Source of the DNA: Aphanomyces cochlioides
Taxonomy: Eukaryota; Oomycota; Saprolegniomycetes; Saprolegniales; Verrucalvaceae
DNA length: 64,000 bases
Reading direction: 5' to 3'
Assembly: GCA_019828595.1 (NCBI GenBank)
Contig: JAHQRK010000002.1
Location: 434,001 to 498,000, forward strand
The position numbers and the translations under genes were made by a program. Positions 50,354 to 62,200 of the stretch are shown here, one piece after another. The notes beneath the pieces were generated by a model that did not search any database, was not told the origin of the DNA, and worked only from the letters and a program-made list of their open reading frames with translations. Every line of letters begins with the position of its first letter. The stretch's first letter is position 1.

Positions 50354-53300
50354 AAGCTGCAGCATAAAACATGAGCGATGTGTTCTCAACCTTTCTAATT
50401 TGAAAATGACGCGCGTTTTTCTGATTTGATGCTTTTTAAAATATTATCTTGACCTTTGTATGTTAAATCTCTAAATTTAATTAAACCCTCCATCAGCATC
50501 TTCCAGTTAATTGGATAAAATTTATATCAATTTAATTGTCCTGTTATTCTCAACTTGCAACTGAGCATAAGTGGAAAACTCTCAAATCTATTGAAACTGC
50601 CTTGATTACGCTGTTAACCAATATTTTAAAACCATCCTGAAGGATTGCAAGGCATGCTGCTACCTCCTTTGACTTGTTTATGAGATTGTAGCTTCTGTGC
50701 AAAATTTCTCTGTATTTCGATTGGTTATAATAATTGTATATTGGTAAATTTGAATTTTGATTGGTTATAAATTATATACTTTTGGTTCGAAATTCGACCA
50801 TCGACACTTCAATGTGCGGTTGGATCTTCGTCGGCTTTTGCAATTGAAGTTGAGGGACAGATGGCTGTCTCCATGTGCTTCTCGTCTGACCAAATCTAAT
50901 CGCGATCGTGATCAAGACGGGATCCTTGCTGATCTTTTGCCTTCCACCCACCTTGCCGTCGTCTCCCCCTCGTTGTCAATGCAAAGCCGACCCCGCTTCT
51001 GTCGATCGAGAAGAAATATACACACTTTTAACGCTCATATACTAATGCTTCGATTCCAAAGGACAGAAGGGAATAAAATTTGCACCTAGATGCTCGAACA
51101 TGCAACGAAATGACACGAAGAGGTCCGAGGGGATCACTCCATAGTACAGTACTGTAGGAGCGCTTAGTCCAGCTGAATCGTGGACAGTACAGTCACACGG
51201 AGATGCAGTAATTTCTTGTCAAAACCGACGGGAAGGCTTGGTTTGTAAAGGTGGCCATAAATCTTCCTTCGTGGATTTCTGTCAGCCCAACTCAGCGGCT
51301 AGAAGAGAGTTGGCATGAAGGAAGTAACGTTATATGCGCAAATGGCGTCGTGTGTTTGTGGTATTAGTTACTACTTCTCCGCATCCAAGTGGGACTTTGC
51401 TGCTTTGCCAGGATCATATTATGATCCTGGCAAAGCAGTTTGAATTTTCCAAAATATTGCGAGATTCATTCTAAATAGTGAGATGGGCTGGAAATGTATC
51501 GATTTTTTAAATCGATTTTCCAATCTCGCAGCCAATCAGAATCGAGTATTTAACTAATTCACGCAAAACACACCCCAACACACCCTAACACACATACAAT
51601 TAATTTGGCCAATATTCGGTTTAACTTGGCTTCAGTATTGTCAAATCGATTTGGAAATACATTTTAGTTATACAAATTTGACTGAAATTGACAATAATAT
51701 TTTGGAAAATTCAAACTACAGTACATTGCATGAACATGCGGCTGCCAGAACTTTATCCACCTCAACCGTCGAGACGTTCTCACCTCTCTCCTTTTTGCTA
51801 ACAGAGACGCTTGGATTGTACCGAGAGGTAGCGGAGCTGTTGGACCCCGGAGGTCTCGTCAGGTCCGAGACTTATCCGGATGAAACCCAAGGTATTTTAA
51901 GTCCAGAGTGAAAATATCTTGGGTATTGCTCCTTCAGGTCCCACACCACTGATAGGCTAAAATATAACTTTCATTTCCATGCACTGGAGGCATATCAAGA
52001 TAAAAGTACACTTCATGACAATAGAATTCATGAACAATCAAGCAATAAGCTACACTGGAGCTGCAAATGGAATTAAAACGAGCAAAATCGTAGGAATACA
52101 GCTCACATCTATAGCCTAACAACGCAATAGAGCATACATATGCACGCAACCTAGACAGGGTGGCTTTTGTTCTCGCAGCAAGGGCAAGACCAAAGTCCAT
52201 CGACAGCGGAAATTAGCCTTCATATGCCATACTATAATAGTATTGAAAAATGAACATGTATTCTGGTTTTATTCATAAATTTCGCAGTGTATGGATGCTT
52301 GGTTCATGTTGTCATTCCTCTTGAAATGGAAAATATAACCAATGAAATTTCTCCAATTTCATATTTTCTAACCAATAATTAAATTCTTTGTACAACCAAT
52401 CAAATCTTTTCAAATGCTATAAATGGATATTCCTCCTTGGGTCTCAAAATATAAGTTTTTGTATAAGACCCAGGTCAGGACCCACTGTGAATACAGGTAC
52501 AATATCCACTAGATAAGAGCTGTCAATCTAACTACAACATTCTCTCACAAAACACACAATCCAATCAAATTCAACTACAGAAATGCTCAACAAAATGTCA
52601 GTTACGTCGGTTTCAAAATTTAGCCAATGGCATCTGCCCATGGCAAAAAATCCAGCCTCTCTCTCTCATCTTTTCAAGTTGCCTCTCACATCGACGAGCA
52701 AAGACGCTCGTTGCCCTTCTTAAACCCACAGCCACATACATCTACAAGGTATAATCTTGCCAGTTCGATGCGTTGGCAATGCTTATCCTGATTTGCGGGC
52801 GAGAGCGCTTGCCGTGGTTTGGCATCTGGTCTCTCTTTTTCTGGACACGTTGGACACGCGCCCATGCGATCCTTCGTTGTGAAATTGGTTTCTCATGGAG
52901 CAATTCTATGTAGCCTTGAAGCGCCTCCATACTTTTGAGGGCGGAAAGCGCGTTGCATGCTGCTGTGCCCAAAAATCTCGTCTGCTTGGTCGTTCATTCT
53001 TGCCAGAGCCACGGTGCGACCAACTTCAATGTCGATCTTTGCAATTTTAATGAACCAGTTATAAAATTCCTTTTATTCCATTGGTTGAAGATATCCAATC
53101 AAATAATTTCATTTAACACAATGAAATTAGCTGGAAAATGGCTTATTTTAATAGATTTCAAGATATTTTTTAGTGAAATCAACATAGAATTAAATTTGAG
53201 AATAAAAGTATTCAAGGTGAGCATTTTGATGGTGAGGCATTTGGGTCATTATTCCAAAACTGACGCCAGCGCCGAGTGGCAACTGTCAATGAAGTCGCGT

Positions 53301-53383
53301 ACAGTACGTCGATCTGGTGCTAAAGAAGAGAACGACGAAGACGGACTCTCTCTCATTCACACGACTTGTCTTATCTCTTCTCG
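50354..53383. other. 3-kb gene-poor region
   Basis: AT-rich with no complete gene. It holds a 39-bp hairpin palindrome (listed separately) and an A/C-rich CACACCCCAACACACCCTAACACAC tract near 51565-51595. The minus-strand frame 52742-52930 (MEALQGYIELLHEKPISQRR onward, 62 residues) looks protein-like and could be an exon or a decayed gene; an overlapping frame upstream (MNDQADEIF) might belong to it after a frameshift. Confidence 0.4.
51400..51438. repeat. Perfect 18-bp inverted repeat, 3-bp loop
   Basis: CTGCTTTGCCAGGATCAT, then ATT, then the exact reverse complement. A hairpin or cruciform of this quality is unlikely by chance in 64 kb. It is not followed by a T run and sits far from any gene, so its role is unknown. 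Confidence 0.85.
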
Positions 53384-54496
53384 ATGAACAAACAACTCCG
53401 TGCCGAAAAAAGCTCGCTCGCCGTCGATCACCCTTCGCCGCTTCGCAAGAAGATTCGAACGGGTCTCAATGACCATATTGACGGCGCCGATCAATTGATC
53501 GCAGCGTTGCATTCGGGTGCGCCAAGACTCTTCGTCACGCTCTTTATGAAACGAACGTCGGACGAGCAAATCGCGCTTGTTGAAGCGGTTGGCGACTTTC
53601 TCCTCGTGACTGCTGTCAAGACATGCAACCTTGATGCCTGTCGCCTTTTGATCGCTCGTGGCGCGAATCCAAACGCTGTCGACGACAAACTAAAGCCTAT
53701 CCTCTCGCTTGCCGCCCAGAAAGGACACATTGGTATTGCGGAATGCCTTGTGGATGCTGGCGGCACCGATGGACTTCACGCAGCACTTATCCCTGCCGCG
53801 CATTTTGGTTTTGTCTCTTTCCTGTCCTTTCTACTCGAACGAGGAGCCGATGCCAACTACGCCAACGAAAAAGGAACCACCGCCCTCATGCGAGCAGCCC
53901 AAGAAGGTCAATCTGAAGTTGCAGCTGCACTTCTCAAGTTTGGAGCTGATGTCAACGCTTTCAACGTACGTCCATCCCAAAGTGTTCGATTGACTTACAT
54001 GATTGTCTGCGCAGTCTGAAGGCATGACTGCTCTCATGTTTGCATCTCAACGTGGCCACTCTGGTCTCGTGGTCATGCTCCTCGATGCCGGTGCGCTCAT
54101 CGACAAGCAATCGGTAAGTCGACTAGGACACACAACGATCTTACTTTGCACTAGCGTCGTGGATTGACGGCATTGTCTGTCGCGACAAAGCGCGGTCATC
54201 TACAAGCGATTGCAACTTTGCTCGGTGCCGGTGCCAATAAGTCTCTCAAAGACGAAACTGGCAAGACACCACTCGAATACGCGATCGAACGTGAATACAG
54301 CGATGTGGTTCACATCTTCACGACTGGCGTACGACCTCTCTCCAAAACCTCGACCAAATCCTGACTCCTGTTGTAGAACCGTTATGTGACCATGGCAGCC
54401 GCCCGCTGGAACCGCACGAAACAACGCGGCCAGCTCACGTCAGTGCCCAAGGTATCGGTCCGTGCGCTCCCTGTGATTCAATCGCAGTGGGCGTAA
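53384..54496 (+). CDS. Ankyrin-repeat protein
   Basis: Four exons: 53384-53965, 54015-54113, 54155-54328 and 54377-54496, all phase 0, 324 residues. After a basic N-terminus (HPSPLRKKIRTGLND) there are about seven ankyrin repeats, for example TCNLDACRLLIARGANPNAV, GHIGIAECLVDAG, GTTALMRAAQEGQSEVAAAL, GHSGLVVMLLDAGALIDKQS and GHLQAIATLLGAGANKSLKD. Intron positions fall between repeats. The C-terminus is basic without a further domain. Ankyrin stacks bind other proteins; partner unknown. The gene converges on TRM61 with 126 bp between stops. Confidence 0.88.
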
Positions 54497-54622
54497 ACAT
54501 CACGATCAGAGTAGGGTCCATGGGGAGACCTGTACCAAATGATCCATATTGTGTCTGTGTGTGCGGAAGACGCGTCGAGACAGCAGAAGTTCCAACAAGT
54601 TAGGTTGGATTGCGTACACGAG

Positions 54623-55847
54623 TTAGAACTTGTACGCAAACGTGAGAAATGCCGTGTGGCCACGCATTTCGTCGTCTCGTTTGGCTAGTTTCAATGCTAG
54701 TTCTTGATTTGTCTCGACTTCACTCTCTTCATGCGATCGCTTTTCCTTGCGCTGGTACTCTTCTACGCAACGTTCATGAGACTTCCAACATCAATGGAAG
54801 CAAAGGTCATACCTGTGAAGGATGGAAGTGGCAACGTGACAGTCCGAGTGGAATATGGCATCAAGCGAGTCTCGATGGTTCGCACGCCTAGAAACAGATT
54901 AGGACGAACAACAGATGCAATTAAGAACGTACGATCAAATCCATCGAGACGAAGGGCGTCGCAAGTCTTCTGGACTTGTTCCATACATGGCGAGTACGAT
55001 GCAAACGCTCCATTGTGCTTGAGCATTCGCTTGGCATGGCCAACCTGCAGTAGATATTGACAAATCGGGGAGAATAAAGCCCTACCGCTTTCCAAGGACA
55101 TGGAAGATCGAGAAAGACAACATCGACTTGGCCCTCGAGATTGTCAGGAAATCCTGGACCAAGTTAAATGACTGATTGTTCAACGACAGGGACTACCTTG
55201 TTCACAGGCATCACGGCATTCAATTGTCACGACTGAATCGAGTCCGTTGGCGTGGAATTCCTCTCTATGGACAAACATGAACAAGAGATGGTGCATGTTG
55301 ACGTACTTGGCAACTTGAGCGCGAGTTGCGTTGAACTCAAATGTGTATACATGGCCATGAGGCGCCACCGTTCGTGCAAATGCAGTAGTTAGTGCGCCAC
55401 TACCAGTACCAGACTCAATCACGATCTTGCCTGCACGGCATATGAGCTCCACGAGATGGCATAGACTTGAACGAACCTGGCGCACAATGCGTCTGGAAAA
55501 TGATTGCACTTGCATCCAAGGTGAACACAATCTGGGTTCGATGGCGCAGTGCTTTGCTCCATAGTTCTGGGGTTGGAGACAAAATGTAAATATATCCTTT
55601 GGACATGCGGGAGTAGACCTTCATGCATTGTTTCAACGAGAGAAAGAGCGATGGGATATACCTTGGTGCCATACTTGTGCCCGATCATATCATTGTGGTG
55701 AAACGCACCATGGCGGTTCTGGTAGATCTCGTCACGCTTCATATAGGCATACGTGATGCTGTTGTGTGTCTCAAACAGGATAACGAGGTCGCCTTCTTCG
55801 ACAACCGTCTTCTTTCCAGTCCACATGCAGATTTGCCGCGCTTCCAT
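54623..55847 (-). CDS. TRM61: tRNA (adenine(58)-N1)-methyltransferase catalytic subunit TRM61
   Basis: Eight exons: 55847-55662, 55618-55477, 55430-55303, 55260-55197, 55153-55086, 55044-54933, 54887-54813 and 54762-54623, introns 41-50 nt, 304 residues. Signatures in order: EEGDLVILFE, GAFHHNDMIGHKYGTKV, ILSPTPELWSKALRHRTQIV, the SAM motif VIESGTGSGALTTAFAR, VYT.FEFNATRAQVA, DVVFLDLPCPWKAVGHAKRM (motif IV), YSPCMEQVQKTCDAL and the closing MRGHTAFLTFAYKF. Known role: with TRM6 it makes m1A58, stabilising initiator tRNA-Met. The fit of the last exon to the family end rules out a simpler read-through. The exon 4 acceptor was chosen by frame. A signal-peptide-like ORF on the plus strand across exons 5-8 is only a shadow. 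Confidence 0.94.
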
Positions 55848-56501
55848 GGTGAAAGGATTGGTTTGGCCAACTCGAATTCAAATAAAAAATTCCACCAGTC
55901 GAATAGAATTTCAATACAAAATTCAAGTGAATTTACTATAAGACTTACAATAAATAATAGCCAATGAGAAGAACCCAATCTTTGGATCAACCAATCATTA
56001 GCGAGTATATGTATCTTGACATGGTGAACTCTATCACATCTCGTCTACAAGATTTGTTTTCTTGTTATCATGCCTTCACATGCCCCATAGATGCCCAAGA
56101 CAACGCCATTTCTCTACAAGGAGGTTTAGTTACTTTGCGGACAAATCTGTGTAACTATACGGTATACTAGTACTTAACTCTAACTCGAAAAATATTGCTA
56201 CTGCTTGTCGGACAATTATTATCTCAAACCACATTTATAAGTGTGGCTCATTTCTCTACACGGAGATAGCTTTTAACTGACGTATAACGAATGTATTGAG
56301 ATTAGTCTTGAAACACAATGGACGAGTGAGGACATTCACGTTAGCTCTGGTTACCTCCAGGCCTTCATTTGCTAATGCTAACGATCTTGGCACAATCTTT
56401 TATAGGCTTTAACAAAATACTATATGCTATACGAAATGCCTTTAATCGCAAAGCCTTTTCCCAAATTTGCTGTGTGACCCACAAGTGGTACTCTACACCC
56501 A
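55848..56501. other. Gap between TRM61 and the retrotransposon
   Basis: No gene seen. The right part may be the 5' untranslated region of the LINE, whose exact left boundary I cannot place. Confidence 0.45.
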
Positions 56502-59152
56502 TGGGCACCTCGGACATCTGTCCCGACACGCCGCTGGCGAACACGGCACCGCCTCAACCTCGACCACCGGCAGCACCGCCAGACCGGCCTTCAAACCCTA
56601 GGTGCTCGCAATCTCCGCCCCGACGCAACAGCCAACGACTCCGCCTGCGGCAACAGCAAACTGCCATACCACCCACCGTGCCCAGCACGCCAGTCGCTCA
56701 CAACACCAGTCCTCCCGTTCAAGCCTCCCAGCCCACCAACACTAGCATTGACGATCCGTCAGATGGCCACAGACCAGCGCTACCAAGCCACAAGGCAACC
56801 GCCGAGCCAGCATTGCTGGCCTGTCAGGCCCTCCACCCTCCTCCAACGATACGCTTGGCAACTGGCTTGACGAGCCACATCCCCAGGTCAACTCACCCGC
56901 ACGTCCCTTCCGGGAGCATTGGCTCTTCCCGCTCTTCCAACGACCAATGCCCATTCTCTTTCCCCTCTTTGCATCCCCGTCCCACACGCCGTCGGCCACA
57001 TCTCCTTCCCAAGGCACGATTAACCATCCTGCCACGCCAATGATACCCACCCCGACCCAGAACCCGGCGCAGGACTCGCCAGCTGGTTCCAATTCCACCC
57101 CACCCGCGCAGGCCTCTGCACCTATGGCGTCACCGGCCGTAGCCGCCGATGGGACAACGAATGCGCTCCAACCCCCACCCCAGCAGCCAGTGGCTTCCTC
57201 GCTGACTCCGCCTGACCCGCGCAACCTGATTACCGTCGAAGACTACCGCAAACGAAAACGCGATGCGGATGCCGACAGTGGCTCCTCCAAGCGCATCCCA
57301 CCCATTATCCAGCCTATCCCTGCTCCGTCAACACTGGCTCCAGCGCTGTCAGCTCCTACAGCAATAAACGTGCTCCTCCACACACAAGCAACCACCATGG
57401 ACGACACGCATCAGGACACAGATATGCAGGACTCAGACCCACAGGCCCAATCCTCTGACCAGCAGCCAACTGGCGCATCCCCCTCCGCCCAAAGACCGGG
57501 CCTTGACGAAGTACGCGATGAGTGCCACCCACCCGTACCCTACGCGCAAGACAGCATCTTCTGGGCTTCTGAAGACGACCTTTTTCCAACGCTCACGGAC
57601 GAAGAAATCACTACCATTGAGGAGGCCTTCGCTCAATCTACCAACACCCTCTTATTCCACCTCAATCCTGAAGACGCCTCACGCTGGAACATCCTCAACT
57701 TCCGTGAGGAAATCACCTCCGACTGCAAGTACTTTTTCGACATTACGTTTCAAACGCCCCTCACGGCCTCTGCCGCCGTCCTGATGGGTATACCGAACGA
57801 ACGCCATATCGAGGCCTGGTCGGCCGCCAAACGTGGCTACATGCTTTTACCTCAAGCAATGATTATGATGTCCTACCAACACGCGGCCACCAACGACCCT
57901 CCCCAGAGCCTTAACCAGCTGGAATACTCCAACACGGACTACATGTCCCCCAACGACCTTCGCAAGGCCTTCCGCGCCTTAGGCTCCCCGGATTACATTG
58001 TCTGCAGTCATTCCAAAAACGGCGACAATACGCGTCGCACGGAGCGCTGGCCAAGTATTGGCTGTATCAACCGCCGCACCGACAAACTCTTCAAATTCCG
58101 AGTTATGTTTCCTAGTCAAGCCATCACCGAACAAGTCTATAGCAACTACCATGCGCTCCGACGCTCACAGAGCACACACGAAGCAATCCCCAACTCCCTC
58201 CAACTGCGACCGCTCAGTGAGCTCCATTGGGATCAGCCATCTCGCACTTTTTACAATCCCCTTCTTCCCTCCAACAGTCACCTCCGTGATACCAAACTCC
58301 GCCTGTCGCCCGTACCACCGACAGTCCGGGCAGCGGACATTGCACTTGTGCTCGAGGACCAAGTTTTTGACAATACGGATGTGGACATCACAGGCACAGT
58401 TGCCATAGTCACCTTTTACAACTCCGACATCCGAGATATTGCTTGGCAAGCATGGCGCGCTGACCCCGTAGTCGTTCGAGGCCAAGTCCTCGCAGTCTCG
58501 GCTCTTACGGGTGCGCTACAGCGACCACCGCCATCTTCGGCGCTCCTTACGTGCCATGACTGTGGCCGACTAGGCCATATCGCCTCCCGAATGCACGGTG
58601 TTCCAAGAACTCGATGACCATGGCCGCCCCATCCGGCCGCAAGCTGCACCAGCTCCCAACACTCAATATGACCCCCGGCGAGACACTCGACCCAGCAAAG
58701 CACGCTCGGGTCGTAGCCGCTCGACTTACTCGGCACCAGCACCTCAGAAAGGCCGTAGCGCCAGTCATGGCACAACCCAGGTGGTAGCAACCAAGCCATC
58801 CGGCGCTGCAGGCACCTCACTTGCCTCCTCAGATGTCCGCCGACTTCAAGAACGCTTCCTGCGCATGGAAGCTGAAACTAAACGGCACAGTGAAGAACTC
58901 GCCAAAGTCAAAGCCGAAAACACGGCCCAACAAGCACAACTTGCAGAACAGGCGGCACAACTGGCCATGCATGCCGCACACCACACGGCTACCCAACAGG
59001 CGTTGGAAGAGCAAGCGCGCGTGCAAGCCCAGGCAGCGGAAGACCGACAAGCCATGAAGGCCAACATTGCTCAAGCAATTGCGCTTCTCACCCAGGCTGC
59101 ATCTCCTTCGGCTCCGTCAGCTCCTCCATCCACCGATCGTCAGCAAAACTAA
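56502..59152 (+). pseudogene. LINE ORF1 (gag-like, zinc knuckle, coiled coil), frameshifted
   Basis: The first 150 codons (from the ATG at 56502) are Pro/Ser/Thr-rich and then give way to another frame by about 56850 (NDTLGNWLDEPHPQVN, open to 58617). That frame carries a basic KRKRDAD patch, a structured region (PSIGCINRRTDKLFKFRVMF) and a CCHC zinc knuckle, CHDCGRLGHIAS, which is cut by one extra C in the run at 58586-58588: without it the reading continues ...SECTVFQELDDHGRP in the frame of 58598-59152. The last part is Ala/Gln-rich coiled coil (LAEQAAQLAMHAAHHTATQQ), as in many LINE ORF1 proteins that trimerise and bind RNA. Confidence 0.8.
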
Positions 59153-59269
59153 CACAAGGGCGTCGCATACGGCCGCCGGCGTCCTTTTACCTTCCCTGGC
59201 CGTTTATATACACATGGTTACTCCTCATATCGTTACTGGTTACTGGTGTTACCGCATCCCCTACCCATA

Positions 59270-62200
59270 CGCACACTCTCCAACGTGCTCTGTCCCTGGC
59301 GCCGGGCTTAGAACTCCCTGTTTTGGATCACATCTCCTTTGGCCACACAGGCCTGCCCTCTTCTGATGATTCTGCCAACTCCGAATGTAGTGATCAACGC
59401 CTTCAAGTGACTTCACCCTTGGAGGCCATGTCACACCGCTCCAAACGGGGTCCACATCGCAGGAAGCCCTGGAGGCCATCCAAATACCACTCAATTCCAC
59501 CACAACTAGGCACTGACTGGTCCCCGACTGATGCAATCCGTACGCGTGAAGCACGCCAATATGAATCGTACCTCGGCCACTCTGTTCCTCCCCCAGTTAC
59601 ACGTGACACTGTCCTACGAATAGCTACAACAAACATCAACAAAAACACCAAGACAAAACTACAAGCTGAACTTGGTGAATGGTTTATCGCAAACCAACTT
59701 GACTTTGCCATTCTGGCGGATGCTGACCTTGGCGCTCAGCCTTTCCACATCTGTGTACACAGACCAATGGCTCATCACGTCCGGGCCTAGCCACACTCAG
59801 CACTGGCAGGGTCGCGATTCTTTATGACTACCAGATGTGGCACTCAAGACTTCGGCTCACAGATACCACATCCTCACCATCAGGGCGTAGTATTGCGATC
59901 CATCTACGACTGGGCCAACGTGGCAATCTCACGCTCCTTGGCACATACTGCCCAGCATCGCCTCACACTTGCCGTGATGAAACAAAACAGGAATGGGACT
60001 GGCTCGCTGAGCACAAACCGCCACCAGCGCCTTGCACGCTAGCTTTGCTCGCGGGCGATTTCAACACTTATGGCACCAATCCACTGGATCGGTCAAGCCC
60101 AGCCCAGCGCTCCCAAGCCAGCACGGCCATGGGCGAAGCTTTTGAGTCCTGGCAACAACTCCACAACTGGACATCCACCTTTCGTTCCCTCCACCCACAA
60201 GTACCCCGATATACCTATGCCCGGGCGGGCACCACAGTAGCACTTGACGACATCCTTATCCAGACCAGGGCAGCACATTGCCTCCAAGCCAGTGGAATCT
60301 GGATCGGTTCATTGCATTCCAGTGACCACATTGGCACGCCTATCACACAAATCACACTAGACCACCACTGGTCCTCCAGCACCCAACTCAAAGGGGTCCA
60401 ACCCATCCGTGTGGTTAACACACGCAACACGACGGAGGCCGACCTGACCCACTTCACCCAACACACGACTCACCTTCTGCAAACTCTGCAACTCCCGCCA
60501 CTAATCCCACCGCTCGCACAGCAGGACGCCGACCCAGCGATTATCAACCACTGGCTCGAAACAGCTATGCACAACCTATTCGCCATCTTATACGGTAGTG
60601 CCAAAAAACTGTGGGGCGAAACCAGTCAAACGCAACGGGACATCAATCGAGCGACGGCTATCAAACGCTCTAATCGCTGCATGGCACAATGGCGTCACAT
60701 CCTGCGTCTCCACGCTGATCAAGCGCTCACTACCCCCGATATAATCCGACTCACGGACCAAATCCAATGGCCCAAGTGGGTTCGTGATTTAGCCAAACTT
60801 CCAACGGGCAGTCCTCATGCCCAAGGGGCGACTACATTACACCACTGGTGGCACAACAGACCTAGTGCCACACCAGACGCGCATGGCCAATGGCGCATTT
60901 CGCTTATGACTGGCTGGACACATTGGCACAGTGTCTACCACAGCCGGCGCCGCTGGCCCACTATAGCTCAGCGCATCTTTGCTCAACGCCATCGAACTGA
61001 GCTCTTTACGGGACACCGCACGCGTCTGTTCCTCCAAAATGCCCTCAGGCGACCCACGCCTCCCATCTCCATCCGCAGTACTATGGTGGACCACCCTGAT
61101 GGTACTCGGACATATTCCGAAAATAAAGCCGATGTGACGGCAGCTCTCCAGCATCTCCTTGACAATTGGATTCCTCCGACGGAACGAACTGAGCGACCTG
61201 CCCACCTCTCCACACTGTCACCCACGGACCTGCCTCAGGCGCCACGCTTCGTCCGTGAATGGTTATTACATGACATGCACCGACCCGAACATATTGCCCC
61301 TGGCTTCATCTGTGAAGACCAATGCACATGGGAGACGTATACATATACCCTTGAGATGCACAACGTTGTGACCGGTACCTCCGTAAACACGTTGCTCCTG
61401 GATATGGTGGCGTCTCCCAGGAACTGTGGATTGCCGCCCCTCCGGCCATTCGTGAGCGCGAACGCCTTATTATCAATACCATCCTTCGCACGGGCTGTGT
61501 CCCGCCTTGTCTCGGCCGCAAACAAATGCTTTACCTTGCTAAATCCGACACAGCCCATGGCATAGTTAACCTTGACCCTGGCCTACCACCCTGGCGTCCC
61601 ATTCAGTACAAAGTGCCTTCACGAGCCGCCTTTTCATGGTCATACGGGACTATATCACCCCGAGCATACCCAATGAGCGTCTCCAACATGGATTTCAAAA
61701 GGGCCGCACGGTCCAGGATGCGGTCATCTTGACATCCCTACTCATCGATCGCGCTCGGCGCTCAAAGTCGGAACTTTTCCTTACATCGAAAGACTGCCTC
61801 AAATATTTTGACCGTGTTCCTTCGTGGGTCATGGAATATGTTTATCTTAAACTTGGAGTACCACCGACGCCCAGGAAACTCATGGCTCATTTTCTCGGAG
61901 CCAGTTAATTTGATATACGCACGGCCTTTGGCTGGGTTGATGGTGGTCATCGTGACTTTGGCCTTGAGCAAGGCTCTATCCTGGCAGTTATGTACATCGG
62001 CTACTACATGGATATCCTCCAACAGCAACAACAGCGCGGGATAGATCCCATCAAACTCTCCCATCACCAACATCCCGAAGGCCAGACCCAAAGGTCCATT
62101 GGTAGCTTACTCTTTGTCGATGATGCTCTCGACATTGCCACATCATACGCAGGCATCCAACACCGTGCTGCCACATCAAATATCTTCACAGGCAAATATG

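Noticed and set aside
54731..55060. Plus-strand 109-residue ORF with a signal-peptide-like start (MRSLFLALVLFYATF), a tempting effector candidate
   Set aside because: It lies antisense to exons 5-8 of TRM61, which are strongly supported by family motifs and splice sites.
56742..57224. Minus-strand Gly-rich 160-residue ORF
   Set aside because: Reverse complement of the Pro/Ala-rich LINE ORF1; composition effect.
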